Shown: in pieces, positions 7,288 to 14,853 of the stretch
How positions within the stretch are numbered: position 1 is the first letter of the stretch
Layout of the letters: the number at the start of each line of letters is the position of its first letter
DNA from: Actinomycetes bacterium
Lineage (GTDB): Bacteria > Actinomycetota > Acidimicrobiia > Acidimicrobiales > Microtrichaceae
NCBI GenBank assembly: GCA_023427825.1
Contig: JAEZAI010000072.1
Location: 1-18,268, forward strand
Direction: 5' to 3'
DNA: 18,268 nucleotides
Translations under genes and position numbers: made by a program
Notes under the pieces: generated by a model
The model's database searches: none
What the model saw: only the letters and a program-made list of their open reading frames with translations
Told to the model about the DNA's origin: nothing

Positions 7288-7716
7288 TCAGCTCCGTCGG
7301 GCTCGAACTGCTTCCTCAATCCGTGCGGCCGCTTCGGCCATGTCCTCGTGTTCCCAGATGCGGATGACGAGCCAGCCGGCTTCGGCGAGCCGTGCGTCGG
7401 TGTCGCGGTCACGCCGCACGTTCGCCGCGAGCTTGTCGGCCGACCACTCGCTGTTGGCCCTCGGTGAGGTCGCGTGTTCGGGGCATTGGTGCCAGAAGCA
7501 GCCGTCGACGTACACGGCCACCCGAGCGGATCGGAACACCATGTCGGAGCGACGACGTGTTCCCTTCAGCGGGGCGACATCAACCCGGTACCGCAGACCG
7601 CGACGCCACACCGCTCGACGGAGCGCCAGCTCGGGTGCCGTGTCCCTGCGCGTCTGGCGTTGCATCCGCTGTCGAACATGCTCGGAGGACGCTGCCGGAC
7701 GCTCGGGCTGAGCCAC
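7288..7716 (-). CDS. vsr: Very short patch repair endonuclease Vsr
   Basis: Vsr nicks DNA 5' of the T in T:G mismatches created when 5-methylcytosine deaminates, protecting sequences modified by its partner C5 methyltransferase. The 142 residues match the family's usual length. Motifs include DTAPELALRRAVWRRG near the N-terminus, the catalytic aspartate D58 in RRSDMVF, VDGCFWHQCPEH at 70-81 with the aromatic wedge F74-W75 and conserved C/H residues, and AGWLVIRIWEHE near the C-terminus. The GTG at 7716 is used because it sits two bases after the methyltransferase stop, and because conserved Vsr sequence begins soon after. The frame stays open far upstream, but that part overlaps the methyltransferase and is not Vsr. 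It is tightly coupled to the methyltransferase. Confidence 0.95.
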   Translation of the reverse strand: MAQPERPAASSEHVRQRMQRQTRRDTAPELALRRAVWRRGLRYRVDVAPLKGTRRRSDMVFRSARVAVYVDGCFWHQCPEHATSPRANSEWSADKLAANVRRDRDTDARLAEAGWLVIRIWEHEDMAEAAARIEEAVRARRS

Positions 7717-7718
7717 GA

Positions 7719-8999
7719 TCAGGCGACGGAGAGCTCCGACGACATGAAGTCGATGTGCTCGGCGATGTCGTGGAGGAACCCATCGGCGAAGCGGAGGTTG
7801 CCCCGGTTCGCGCGTGAGAGGAACCCGGAGGCGGCTCTCACCGACAGCGGCTGCGCCTCGTCGAGATCGACGACGTCGTGGAGGTGTGCATAGGGCTCGC
7901 GGGTCGGCCACATGGACACGTCGACCGCCCAGACCTTCCCTTTCGCTCCGAACGCTGCGGTCGGCCAGCGGTCGCCCGCCTTCACTGGGTGGCCACCGAG
8001 AATGGGTTCGCCCGGCGAGCTGAGCCTGGCGCCGACCCAGGCCGCGACGCCCACGGTCACGGCGTTGCCGGTCAGCTTCCACCGAGCACCCTTGCGGCCG
8101 GGGAGCTCGTCGGCCGGATCCGTCCATCCGGCCGGGAACCCCTGCATGACCTCGGCCTCCTCGACACGGGGGAGTACGATGCGCATGCCGACCTCTGCGG
8201 ACGGGTTCCAGATCGCGGGCTGTGACGGGATCCCGATCGTCGATCCACCCTTGAGCGTCGGCACTGCGTCCCGCGCCCAGCCGACGCCGCGAAGGCCCTC
8301 GGTCCAGTAGAAGCCGTGACACCGGTCAGCGAAGTACCCCTCGTCGGGCTCGCCCTGGTCGTCTGCGAACAACACTGCGCGTGGGTCGACCGTTCTGGAA
8401 GCGAGGAAGATCACGCGTTGACGTCGCTGCGGCACCCCAGCGAACCGGGAATCCACCAGCCGATAGGCCCACTTGTAGCCGAGTCCCTCGAGCTCGTCGG
8501 TGAGGTACCGCATCGCCGCACCACCATCCAGGACGAGCATGTTCCGCACGTTCTCGAGCAGGAGCATCGGCGGTCGGGGTCGCTTGAGGAGCCTGAACAC
8601 CTCGGCGACGAGCCCCGAGGCCTCACCGTTGATCCCACTCATGCGGCCGGCCTGGGACAGGTCGGTACACGGGAAGCCAGCGGACACGAGGTCGACTTTC
8701 GGCAGGGAGCGCAGGTCGCGCACGTCCTCGGTCAGCGGCACGTCGGGGAACTGGGTTGCGAGCACCCGGTGCGCCGGCTCCCAGAACTCGCAGAGGAGTT
8801 CCGCCGAACCGCCGTGCTGGGCGAGCCCTGACTCGATGCCGCCGATGCCTGCGAACAGGCCGGCCACCGAGAACTGCCCACGTGTGCTCACGGAGCTCAA
8901 ACTACACCGTTGAAACTCGGCGTCGAAGGGCCGTCTCGACAGCGCGGTGGCATCGAACAGCCGCTCGGGTGCAGCTTCGTTCGTTGACGAGTTGGGCAT
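7719..8999 (-). CDS. DNA (cytosine-5) methyltransferase
   Basis: This 426-residue enzyme transfers a methyl group from S-adenosylmethionine to C5 of cytosine in a target site that cannot be read from the sequence. Ordered motifs are clear: I, FSVAGLFAGIGGIESGL (43-59); IV, SAGFPCTDLSQAG with catalytic C111; VI, LLLENVRNML; VIII, VPQRRQRVIFLAS; a short target-recognition region; and IX/X, MQGFPAGW followed by RWKLTGNAVTVGVAAWVG. About 90 residues continue beyond motif X (PTREPYAHLHDVVDL...SGFLSRANRGNL). ATG 8999 has GGAGG five bases upstream; a TTG at 9062 in the same frame lacks a well-spaced site. It is first in the operon and Vsr starts immediately after it. It would protect host DNA from the downstream nucleases. 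Confidence 0.96.
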   Translation of the reverse strand: MPNSSTNEAAPERLFDATALSRRPFDAEFQRCSLSSVSTRGQFSVAGLFAGIGGIESGLAQHGGSAELLCEFWEPAHRVLATQFPDVPLTEDVRDLRSLPKVDLVSAGFPCTDLSQAGRMSGINGEASGLVAEVFRLLKRPRPPMLLLENVRNMLVLDGGAAMRYLTDELEGLGYKWAYRLVDSRFAGVPQRRQRVIFLASRTVDPRAVLFADDQGEPDEGYFADRCHGFYWTEGLRGVGWARDAVPTLKGGSTIGIPSQPAIWNPSAEVGMRIVLPRVEEAEVMQGFPAGWTDPADELPGRKGARWKLTGNAVTVGVAAWVGARLSSPGEPILGGHPVKAGDRWPTAAFGAKGKVWAVDVSMWPTREPYAHLHDVVDLDEAQPLSVRAASGFLSRANRGNLRFADGFLHDIAEHIDFMSSELSVA

Positions 9000-9141
9000 G
9001 ACGACCTCCAGGTCTCCGACGGCAGCGCCGCTGCGGAGCGATGAGAGGTAGACGACGAGCAACCTCCACCTGAGGGTTCAGCGATGAGCGGCACCAGCCG
9101 TCATCGCGCTCGGTCGCGAACGGTAGCGACGCCCAGTGACA

Positions 9142-9152
9142 CTCACCGTGAG
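9142..9152. repeat. Small dyad upstream of the methyltransferase
   Basis: CTCAC-C-GTGAG lies inside a longer imperfect dyad (GACA...TGTC, 9138-9157) in the 243-bp gap between the methyltransferase and the small RHH-like gene. It could be an operator for the methyltransferase operon. I see no convincing gene in this gap. Confidence 0.3.
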
Positions 9153-9242
9153 CTGTCCCGCACGAACGATTCGCCGTCAGGCGCCTCGGCAGGCATGCGG
9201 GTCGAGACGTCCAGGGCAGGGTGGCAGAACGAGACAGTGGGC

Positions 9243-9473
9243 TCAGGTCCGGGCGAGCCGGTCGAGGGTCTCGCTGTGCTCCGAGATCGTGCCGCGCACG
9301 ACGTCCGCCAGCTCGACATCGACGCCGGCGACTCGAGCGAGCGTGTCGGCGGCGAGTTGCTCGACGGTGATCCGGCGTGCTGACGCCACTGAGCGCAGGC
9401 GGGTCAGAAAAACATCTGGAGACAGCTCCACCTGCAGGGTCACGTGCTCCAGCGTAGAGACCCCCACGCTCAC
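9243..9473 (-). CDS. Small ribbon-helix-helix-like protein (76 aa)
   Basis: The segment VTLQVELSPDVFLTRLRSVA followed by SARRITVEQLAADTLARV has the shape of a ribbon-helix-helix DNA-binding unit: one alternating strand, then two amphipathic helices with a turn near R-I-T. Such proteins are commonly antitoxins or autorepressors, so this one may regulate the NERD gene it follows by 13 bp on the same strand. No toxin-like partner is recognisable. The start is ambiguous: GTG 9473, GTG 9467 or GTG 9443 all have weak ribosome sites, and the conserved-looking part begins at the last. No function is assigned with certainty. Confidence 0.6.
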   Translation of the reverse strand: MSVGVSTLEHVTLQVELSPDVFLTRLRSVASARRITVEQLAADTLARVAGVDVELADVVRGTISEHSETLDRLART

Positions 9474-9486
9474 CCTGCAGTTGAGA

Positions 9487-10536
9487 TCAGCGGGCTCGCC
9501 ACGTGGTGTCGCGGCGAGCCATCTCGTAGATCGCTTCGACGGCCGAGGGGGCGAGGGTCGCCGGTCGACGCTCGAGCCACTTGCCGATGCGTTTGCGGGC
9601 CACGACGTGGACGTCAGTTGGTTGGGCCCTGATGGTCAGCTCAGCAGCGATGACCACAATGATCGACTCGACCTGAACATCGAACCCGCACGCGGTGGTC
9701 AGGAGCTTGGAGGCGCGTGCGGCTTCGTGTCGTGAGTTGCGCAGGTAGTTGGTCTTCTGGCCACTGACCATGAACGCCTTCTCTGCGACCCAGACCTTCT
9801 TGCGCGAGTGGTTCTTCGTGTTCAGGGTGAACACTCCGGGCGGACCGATGACCACGTGGTCGATGTCGCTGGCCTTCTCGCCGACGGGCACCGAGTGCAG
9901 GACGTGCCAGCCGTCGCCGAGCTTGCGCATGCGCCACGCGACCTCCTCCTCGCCATCCGCTCCGACTCGGTAGGCGCGCTCGTCGGTGTGCACCCCGAAC
10001 ACGCGAGCGACGAAGGTCTTGACGGGTGCCTCGGATCTCAGCTCGACCGCACGCTCACGGACGGCCTGCCCCGCCCGGTTCTGGGAGAGGTCCTGCCAAG
10101 CGGTTCTTACTTCCCCAGCTTCCCCAAGGAGCGCCGAGTCGACGGTGGTTGCCGGTTGGTCCTCGACGGTCGCTGTCGACAGCCCGGGATCGTCGGCAGG
10201 TGTCTCGTCCGCTTCTGATTCTGAGGCGGCGATGTTCTCCGCCCGCCAGCGTGCGACGAACTCGTCGAAGTCTGATCGAAGCTCGGGCAGGTCCATCGTG
10301 ACCTTGCCCGACTCCAGATTGATGCGACCGACCTTCGTCTCAGCGGCGTCGGTCACGTAGAGCATGTCGTTCGAGTAGATGCGCTTGCGCTCGGCGACGA
10401 ACTCCACCGCCGGGACCGGATCTGCCGGCGGGACCGGTGCAACGTGGTCCGTCCAGGCCGAGCCGTCCCACCAGCGCAGCTGGGCCCTGCCGGCGTCCGG
10501 GTACCACCCGGCCGGCGCCATCTCGTGCTCTGCCAT
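9487..10536 (-). CDS. DUF2510-NERD domain protein
   Basis: This 349-residue protein joins an actinobacterial DUF2510 motif (APAGWYPDAGRAQLRWWDG, residues about 7-25, then WTDH) to a C-terminal NERD domain (about residues 195-320). NERD is a nuclease-related domain with a restriction-enzyme-like fold; here the core reads GEEEVAWRM, then DIDHVVIGPPGVFTLNTKNH, with D-x-D and T-K at the expected catalytic positions. The middle (about 90-150) is acidic, low-complexity linker. DUF2510 often occurs near membrane segments, but none is seen here. ATG 10536 has AGGAAGGG six bases upstream; the open frame further upstream is not coding-like. A 7-bp inverted repeat lies just upstream in the leader. It is likely co-transcribed with the small RHH-like gene. 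Role unknown; a DNA-processing or defence accessory is plausible. Confidence 0.88.
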   Translation of the reverse strand: MAEHEMAPAGWYPDAGRAQLRWWDGSAWTDHVAPVPPADPVPAVEFVAERKRIYSNDMLYVTDAAETKVGRINLESGKVTMDLPELRSDFDEFVARWRAENIAASESEADETPADDPGLSTATVEDQPATTVDSALLGEAGEVRTAWQDLSQNRAGQAVRERAVELRSEAPVKTFVARVFGVHTDERAYRVGADGEEEVAWRMRKLGDGWHVLHSVPVGEKASDIDHVVIGPPGVFTLNTKNHSRKKVWVAEKAFMVSGQKTNYLRNSRHEAARASKLLTTACGFDVQVESIIVVIAAELTIRAQPTDVHVVARKRIGKWLERRPATLAPSAVEAIYEMARRDTTWRAR

Positions 10537-10558
10537 GCGATGCCCTTCCTCATCGGGA

Positions 10559-10579
10559 TGGCCGCTCTCCCTGCGGCCA
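10559..10579. repeat. Inverted repeat in the leader of the NERD gene
   Basis: TGGCCGC and GCGGCCA are perfect 7-bp arms with a 7-base spacer, 23 bp before the NERD start codon. They could be an operator or an mRNA hairpin. No T-tract follows. Confidence 0.45.
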
Positions 10580-10708
10580 CACTGCGCCGTCGCAGCGGCG
10601 CTCCACGAGGCTACGGGCGCAATGGCGCCGGCGTCATCTGCCGCCCGTGGTCCCTTGATGCTCGCCGGCACCGTTGCCGGGCCACGACAGGGTCCCCGAC
10701 CTCCGCTT

Positions 10709-10725
10709 GGTCCGCTTTGCGGACC
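10709..10725. repeat. Inverted repeat in divergent intergenic region
   Basis: GGTCCGC-TTT-GCGGACC has perfect 7-bp arms with a 3-base centre. It lies in the 264-bp gap between the divergent NERD gene and the 10801 gene, so an operator is likelier than a terminator. The rest of the gap shows no convincing gene. Confidence 0.5.
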
Positions 10726-10787
10726 TTGCCAGTCTGTGCCGCTACCTGACCACGGCAACTCGCCGTCGGCTCGGGCCGGTCGAGGCG

Positions 10788-10793
10788 TACCCT
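10788..10793 (+). promoter_or_regulatory. Candidate -10 for leaderless transcription of the 90-aa gene
   Basis: TACCCT (TAnnnT type) ends seven bases before the ATG at 10801, the spacing expected for a leaderless transcript, and no ribosome site precedes the gene. No good -35 is visible. Confidence 0.35.
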
Positions 10794-10800
10794 TGACGCC

Positions 10801-11073
10801 ATGAGCACGGTCGATCTGTCGGACGAGGTGGTGCGTGAGTTCGTCGCCGAGTTCGGCGAGGACGCACCGCAGGTGGCGGAGAAGGCACTGCGCAGCGAGA
10901 TCACCCGGCACCGCATCGAGCGGGCCGTCAAGGACGGGACCGACCCCGCCGCAGCTGTCGCCGAGGCGCTTGCCAAGGACCCCGAGTTCGTCGCCGAGGT
11001 CGAGCGTCTCGAAGCCGCCGGCGAGCAGCCAGCCGGGGACCTCGAGGAGCGCCTCCGCCGCTCGGCCGGGTGA
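10801..11073 (+). CDS. Small acidic helical protein of unknown function (90 aa)
   Basis: This is not recognised. The protein is charged and predicted almost wholly helical (DEVVREFVAEFGEDAPQVAE, then ITRHRIERAVKDG, then AAAVAEALAKDPEFVAEVER). No membrane segment or signal peptide is visible. The ATG at 10801 appears leaderless. It diverges from the NERD gene and is followed at once by a second small reading frame on the same strand. Size, acidity and pairing with a small downstream gene recall an antitoxin or a regulatory protein, but no family signature supports this. Confidence 0.6.
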   Translation: MSTVDLSDEVVREFVAEFGEDAPQVAEKALRSEITRHRIERAVKDGTDPAAAVAEALAKDPEFVAEVERLEAAGEQPAGDLEERLRRSAG

Positions 11074-11152
11074 GCTTCCAGCCGACCCTGCTCTAGAGGA
11101 CAGCCTGGATCCCTGGCTCGCCGTCGAGCCGGATCCTGAGCGTCGGGAGACC

Positions 11153-11356
11153 GTGATCCGGTTCCTGATGGCGCTGTGCGACGCCAAGGGCCGCTGGGAC
11201 GACGCCCGACCGGTCCCGGGCACGAAGCTCCCGGCGTTCGCCGCGATGGTCCCAGTAGCCGGCGTCGTGATCGTGCGGGTGATCGCCGAGCGCTACTCCC
11301 AACTCGCCATCAGGTACCTGTACGACATCTCGACCGGGCAGCGCTTCGGCGGCTGA
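11153..11356 (+). CDS. Small protein of unknown function, start uncertain
   Basis: This is not recognised. From GTG 11153 it would be 67 residues, with GGGAG three bases upstream. The frame stays open and coding-like before that (LEDSLDPWLAVEPDPERR), yet no ATG/GTG/TTG occurs between the end of the 90-aa gene and 11153; the nearest upstream start is a TTG near 10970, deep inside that gene. The C-terminal part has two strand-like segments (GVVIVRVIA and LAIRYLYDI) after KLPAFAAMVPVA. A small toxin is possible, as is a remnant or frameshifted extension of the preceding gene. Confidence 0.45.
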   Translation: MIRFLMALCDAKGRWDDARPVPGTKLPAFAAMVPVAGVVIVRVIAERYSQLAIRYLYDISTGQRFGG

Positions 11357-11413
11357 CAGCGGCCTCGATCCGGCGGTTTCGGCCGTGGTCAGGGAGTGGC
11401 ACAGACTGGCTTG

Positions 11414-11429
11414 TTGCGCAAGCGCAACG
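11414..11429. repeat. Inverted repeat between convergent genes
   Basis: GTTGCGC-AA-GCGCAAC has perfect 7-bp arms and a 2-base centre, in the 147-bp gap between the 11356 end and the convergent Schlafen-like gene. It lacks a T-tract, so a terminator role is only possible. I see no gene in the gap. Confidence 0.45.
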
Positions 11430-11503
11430 AGCGCTGACAACAACGGGCTGCGGCGCACGGCGACACCGTCGACGAACGATGGCCAAAGAGCACTACCCAT
11501 CCC

Positions 11504-13555
11504 TCACGTGTCGTCGCGACGACGGACAATGTGTCGCCCGTGGTCCTCCTCTACGAAGTAGACCCCAGTTCCCTCCACAAAGTCGCGAAGCCCTCCCCGG
11601 GCTACGAGGCGCTGGTATGGGTCTGCTCCGAGCCGAGCGCGCATTCGGTTGCCAGCACTCTGAAGCGTTAGCTCCACGCCAAGAGCCTGGGCGGCTGCGA
11701 AAAGCTCAGCGAAGACCTCGACGGCACCGGCGGTCCCGGAGCTAGCAGGGGCATCACTCTCTGGTTGCGGGTCCGTCTGGGAAGTCGAGTCGGCAGGCAG
11801 CGGGGGGATGACAACGCCAAGTGACCGGAAGTCGGACGCAAGAGAAGGCGTCGGCATGCCAGATTCGTCGATCAGTTGGAGCACGCGCAGGGAAGTACGC
11901 AACTGGCCGTCGGTAGTTGCGTACGGGCTGCTTGGATCTAAACGCACACGCACATCGCCGACCGACTCCTTGGTCAGTGGGAAGGATCCTGCGGCTGCGC
12001 GCAAAGCGCCCAGTAGGTCGTCGTAGTAGCCCGTAGCATCCGCTGGCGTTCTGATCAGCACTCGTGCGATGTCTCTCGGCTGCCTGCGCTCGCGTCGGGC
12101 CTTCGCCTGGACCGCCCGCTTCTCCATCGAATTGTAGGCAAGCCCCTTGTTCTGTAGCTGGGTGATGACTACTCGATATTCGTCAATATCAGTAGTACCA
12201 ATTGCGGCGGTTATCTCATTCGGGCTCTTCGGTTGTCCGTCTGCACACAGGAGCACGACACGTTGCTCGTCCCTTGAGAGGAGGAAGTTCTTGTATCCGG
12301 CGAGCCACTGAATGGCGTCGGACCCATAGCAGCTTCGGTTGTTCAGAATGGTGGTGAAGCTGTCGTCTGACTGGGCGAACTCTGGGTCGACTAGGTCGCT
12401 ATCTCGCATTAATGCGAACATGCGGCGAACGCCCTCCCCCATTTCCCTCATGAAGCCGAGTTCACGAAGAACCCGAGCGACGTGAGTGTTTCGGGATTCG
12501 TGCACTCCTCCGCCCGACCGGAGCCTGTCGATCGGAACTGTGTCAAGCAGACGCCCTGGGCTGGTGAACTCGACGCGATCTGAGAAGAGCATGACCTCGA
12601 CCATTCGACCTTCGGCGCTGTAGCTCCTGTGCGCGATGCTGTTCACAAGTGCCTCAAGACACGCATCTTCAGGAAACAAGACAGTCTCGTCGAATCGCCC
12701 TCGATTTGAAAGTGCGGTCCGTGACAGGTGGGGCCGAAGCAAGTCCCATGCATTCGGAATGAGCGACACAATTGGTCCATTGGCGGTCTGGTCGAACACA
12801 ACGTTGTACGCGGACCCCGTGAGCAGTTCACTGCCATCAATCCTCAGGACGCGAACCGAGCAGCGTGGATGCCAACGGTCGATATCCCTAGCAAACAAGA
12901 GCATCGCTGCTCGGCGAAATCGCAGAGTTCCATTGGCGAAGTCGGCCAGGTTCCACTGTTGCAGGAGCATCTCGGGAGTCGCTCCTGGAGAGGCTGCTCG
13001 TGTTGCCTTCGCAAGAAGATCTTGGTCGAGGTCGGCTGAGTGGGCCCCATCCACGTACTGGCGGTCGTAGTCCCGTGACAGGGCCTCGTCGCGCTCCAGT
13101 TGGAGCACAGCTGGCACGGCTGGAATGGTCTCAAGGTCCTGGCGTCTCACGCATCGACCGTCACTTAGTTGATGGACAAACGAAGTCGACTTGCCGATGG
13201 AGAGGTACAGCACCGTGACGCCGTCGGTTTCCACCCTGGCTCTTGTAACCCCAGCCAGCGGGGTCGTCGGGTGGACAAGCTCTTCGGGGGCGCGGAGGAT
13301 CTTGTCAATAGCCTCAGACGAATGCGGAAGGCCCGTGACTTGTCCATCGTCTTCCACGCCCACCAACAGCTCACCCCCATCTGCGTTCGCAAATGCGACG
13401 AGTGCTTCGGCGATATCTCGACGAATACTGTCCGGCTTGCGTTGCACTTTCGAACCAGGCGGTCCCTCAACGCCGGTCTTGAACTCGCGGTAGTGGCTCT
13501 CTCCCATCGCAATGGATGCCCGCACGCGGTCGGCGAGTACTAGTGGCGTTGACAA
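11504..13555 (-). CDS. Schlafen/AlbA_2-type protein with HATPase_c_4-like domain
   Basis: This 683-residue protein resembles the group often annotated as RecG-related ATP-binding proteins. The N-terminal AlbA_2/Schlafen-type domain (about 17-150) shows ESHYREFKTG, then RRDIAEALVAFANADGGEL, then LLVGVEDDGQVTGL. A middle HATPase_c_4-like region (about 290-385) shows CLEALVNSIAHRSY, VEVMLFSDRVEFTSPGRL and ELGFMREMGEGVRRMF. A winged-helix-like part and an unassigned C-terminal domain follow an acidic linker. The start is a TTG at 13555, supported by AGGAAGGG seven bases upstream; ATG at residue 17 lacks one and would cut into the domain. Some Schlafen-type proteins act in defence or RNA cleavage, others as regulators, so the role here is open. 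Its GC content looks lower than that of its neighbours. Confidence 0.88.
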   Translation of the reverse strand: MSTPLVLADRVRASIAMGESHYREFKTGVEGPPGSKVQRKPDSIRRDIAEALVAFANADGGELLVGVEDDGQVTGLPHSSEAIDKILRAPEELVHPTTPLAGVTRARVETDGVTVLYLSIGKSTSFVHQLSDGRCVRRQDLETIPAVPAVLQLERDEALSRDYDRQYVDGAHSADLDQDLLAKATRAASPGATPEMLLQQWNLADFANGTLRFRRAAMLLFARDIDRWHPRCSVRVLRIDGSELLTGSAYNVVFDQTANGPIVSLIPNAWDLLRPHLSRTALSNRGRFDETVLFPEDACLEALVNSIAHRSYSAEGRMVEVMLFSDRVEFTSPGRLLDTVPIDRLRSGGGVHESRNTHVARVLRELGFMREMGEGVRRMFALMRDSDLVDPEFAQSDDSFTTILNNRSCYGSDAIQWLAGYKNFLLSRDEQRVVLLCADGQPKSPNEITAAIGTTDIDEYRVVITQLQNKGLAYNSMEKRAVQAKARRERRQPRDIARVLIRTPADATGYYDDLLGALRAAAGSFPLTKESVGDVRVRLDPSSPYATTDGQLRTSLRVLQLIDESGMPTPSLASDFRSLGVVIPPLPADSTSQTDPQPESDAPASSGTAGAVEVFAELFAAAQALGVELTLQSAGNRMRARLGADPYQRLVARGGLRDFVEGTGVYFVEEDHGRHIVRRRDDT

Positions 13556-13628
13556 TCTGCAGCCCTTCCTGTCCCGGAACTTGGTCTGAACTCCCCGGCC
13601 AGCTTGCCACTCGGGGCTGACCGGAGAT

Positions 13629-13646
13629 CGGCTTCACGCGAAGCCG
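13629..13646 (-). terminator. Possible hairpin after the integrase gene
   Basis: CGGCTTC and GAAGCCG are perfect 7-bp arms around a 4-base loop, 53 bp after the integrase stop and before the Schlafen-like start. There is no T-tract, so termination is tentative; it may equally be an operator. The rest of the 143-bp gap is featureless. Confidence 0.4.
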
Positions 13647-13698
13647 CCCAACCGTGGACCGTCGGACGAGCAGAGTCGAGCGGAACCAGGCGCCATGG

Positions 13699-14832
13699 TC
13701 ACGCACTCCACACCACGCGCTGTACGACTCCCGCAGCTCTGGCATCTGACTCCTGGATCCAGTGGGCGTAGATGTTCGTCGTGGTCGACGGGTTCCGGTG
13801 GCCGACTCGGCCCGAGACGCTGCGCAGCGGCACGCCCGCGTCGAGTAGCTGCGTCACCTGGAGGTGGCGCAGGCCGTGCAGGTGGATCCAGCTCGGTAGC
13901 TCCATGCGGTCGCGCAGACGGCTGAACGCTCGCGTCGCGCTCGACGGGTGCAGCGGCTTCAGCCCGCCGGGCTCGGGTGCCAGCACGTACGCGTCGTCGC
14001 TCAGCTCGATGCAGCACAGCGCACACGCCTTGGCGTGACGGTCCCGGTGGTCGAGCAGCCAGTCGAGGGCGAACGACGACAGCGTGACCGTTCGGTGCTG
14101 GTGGGTCTTGGTGTCCTTCTCGTAGACGACGTTCGTCTCGCCGATCGCCGCCTCGATCCGCAGCGTGCCCGCCACCTCCTCGACGTGACGCCAGCGCAGC
14201 GCGCACAGCTCACCTCGCCGGGCGCCGGTGTCGGCCGCCAGCACGATCAGCGTGGCGAGCGTCGGGTTCACCTTCGCCGCCCCGTCGATCATCGCCCTGG
14301 CCACGTCGATCGGCACCGGCTTCGGGTTCGACGTGTGCTGCCGAGGAGGACGGGCGTCGCGGCCGACGTTGACTGCGACCCAGCCCCAGCGCTTCGCCTG
14401 GTCGAGCACCCGGCACAACAGCACGTGACAGCCCCGCACCGTCGAGCGCGAGTAGCCCGCCTCGACCAACGCGCCGTAGAAGCGGTCGAGGTGCTCCGCT
14501 GTCAGGTGCGACAGCCGACGCGAGCCGAGCGCGGGCAGCACGTGGCACTCGGCCGAGGTGCGGTAGTTGCGCAACGTCGTCGGCTCGAGCCCTTCGAGCT
14601 CGGCCTGGCGCAGCCCCGCCTCGATGGCGTGCGCGACGGTGCGCTGGCCGACCGACACCTGGCCGCGAGCCGACTTGGTGATCAGCTCGGCCAATGCGAT
14701 GTCGGCCTGGCGGGAGGTGCCGTGGAAGGTCACCGACTTCTGTTGACGCTTGCGCGTCAACGGGTCCTCGCCTGCGTCGACGCGCAGCTCCCAGGTCCCC
14801 GGACGTCGTCCCTTGCGCTTGCTGCCCTGCAT
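13699..14832 (-). CDS. int: Tyrosine recombinase / phage-type integrase
   Basis: This 377-residue site-specific recombinase would integrate and excise the island at tRNA-Thr. It has an N-terminal arm-binding segment (about 1-60), a core-binding SAM-like domain (about 65-155) and a catalytic domain (about 170-377). Catalytic residues are visible: R205 in DTGARRGEL, the candidate lysine in EKDTKTH, H319 and R322 in HLHGLRH, H345 in GRVGHRNPSTT, and the tyrosine nucleophile Y355 in NIYAHW. The set is complete, so the enzyme may be active. ATG 14832 has GGAGA five bases upstream; the longer frame up to 14940 runs through the arm sites and is unlikely. It starts about 130 bp from the 3' end of the tRNA, the usual arrangement. 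Confidence 0.96.
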   Translation of the reverse strand: MQGSKRKGRRPGTWELRVDAGEDPLTRKRQQKSVTFHGTSRQADIALAELITKSARGQVSVGQRTVAHAIEAGLRQAELEGLEPTTLRNYRTSAECHVLPALGSRRLSHLTAEHLDRFYGALVEAGYSRSTVRGCHVLLCRVLDQAKRWGWVAVNVGRDARPPRQHTSNPKPVPIDVARAMIDGAAKVNPTLATLIVLAADTGARRGELCALRWRHVEEVAGTLRIEAAIGETNVVYEKDTKTHQHRTVTLSSFALDWLLDHRDRHAKACALCCIELSDDAYVLAPEPGGLKPLHPSSATRAFSRLRDRMELPSWIHLHGLRHLQVTQLLDAGVPLRSVSGRVGHRNPSTTTNIYAHWIQESDARAAGVVQRVVWSA

Positions 14833-14853
14833 CTGTGTCTCCGTTCTCGCACC

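Noticed and set aside
7717..8322. N-terminal extension of the Vsr frame into the methyltransferase gene
   Set aside because: The open frame overlaps the methyltransferase, is Arg-rich and unlike Vsr; the GTG at 7716 directly after the methyltransferase stop explains the start.
9084..9735. Plus-strand frames in the gap upstream of the methyltransferase
   Set aside because: They have no ribosome site or domain pattern and run antisense into the RHH-like and NERD genes.
10537..11223. N-terminal extension of the DUF2510-NERD protein
   Set aside because: The extension is antisense to the 10801 gene and covers the intergenic dyads. The ATG at 10536 has a strong ribosome site and begins just before the DUF2510 motif.
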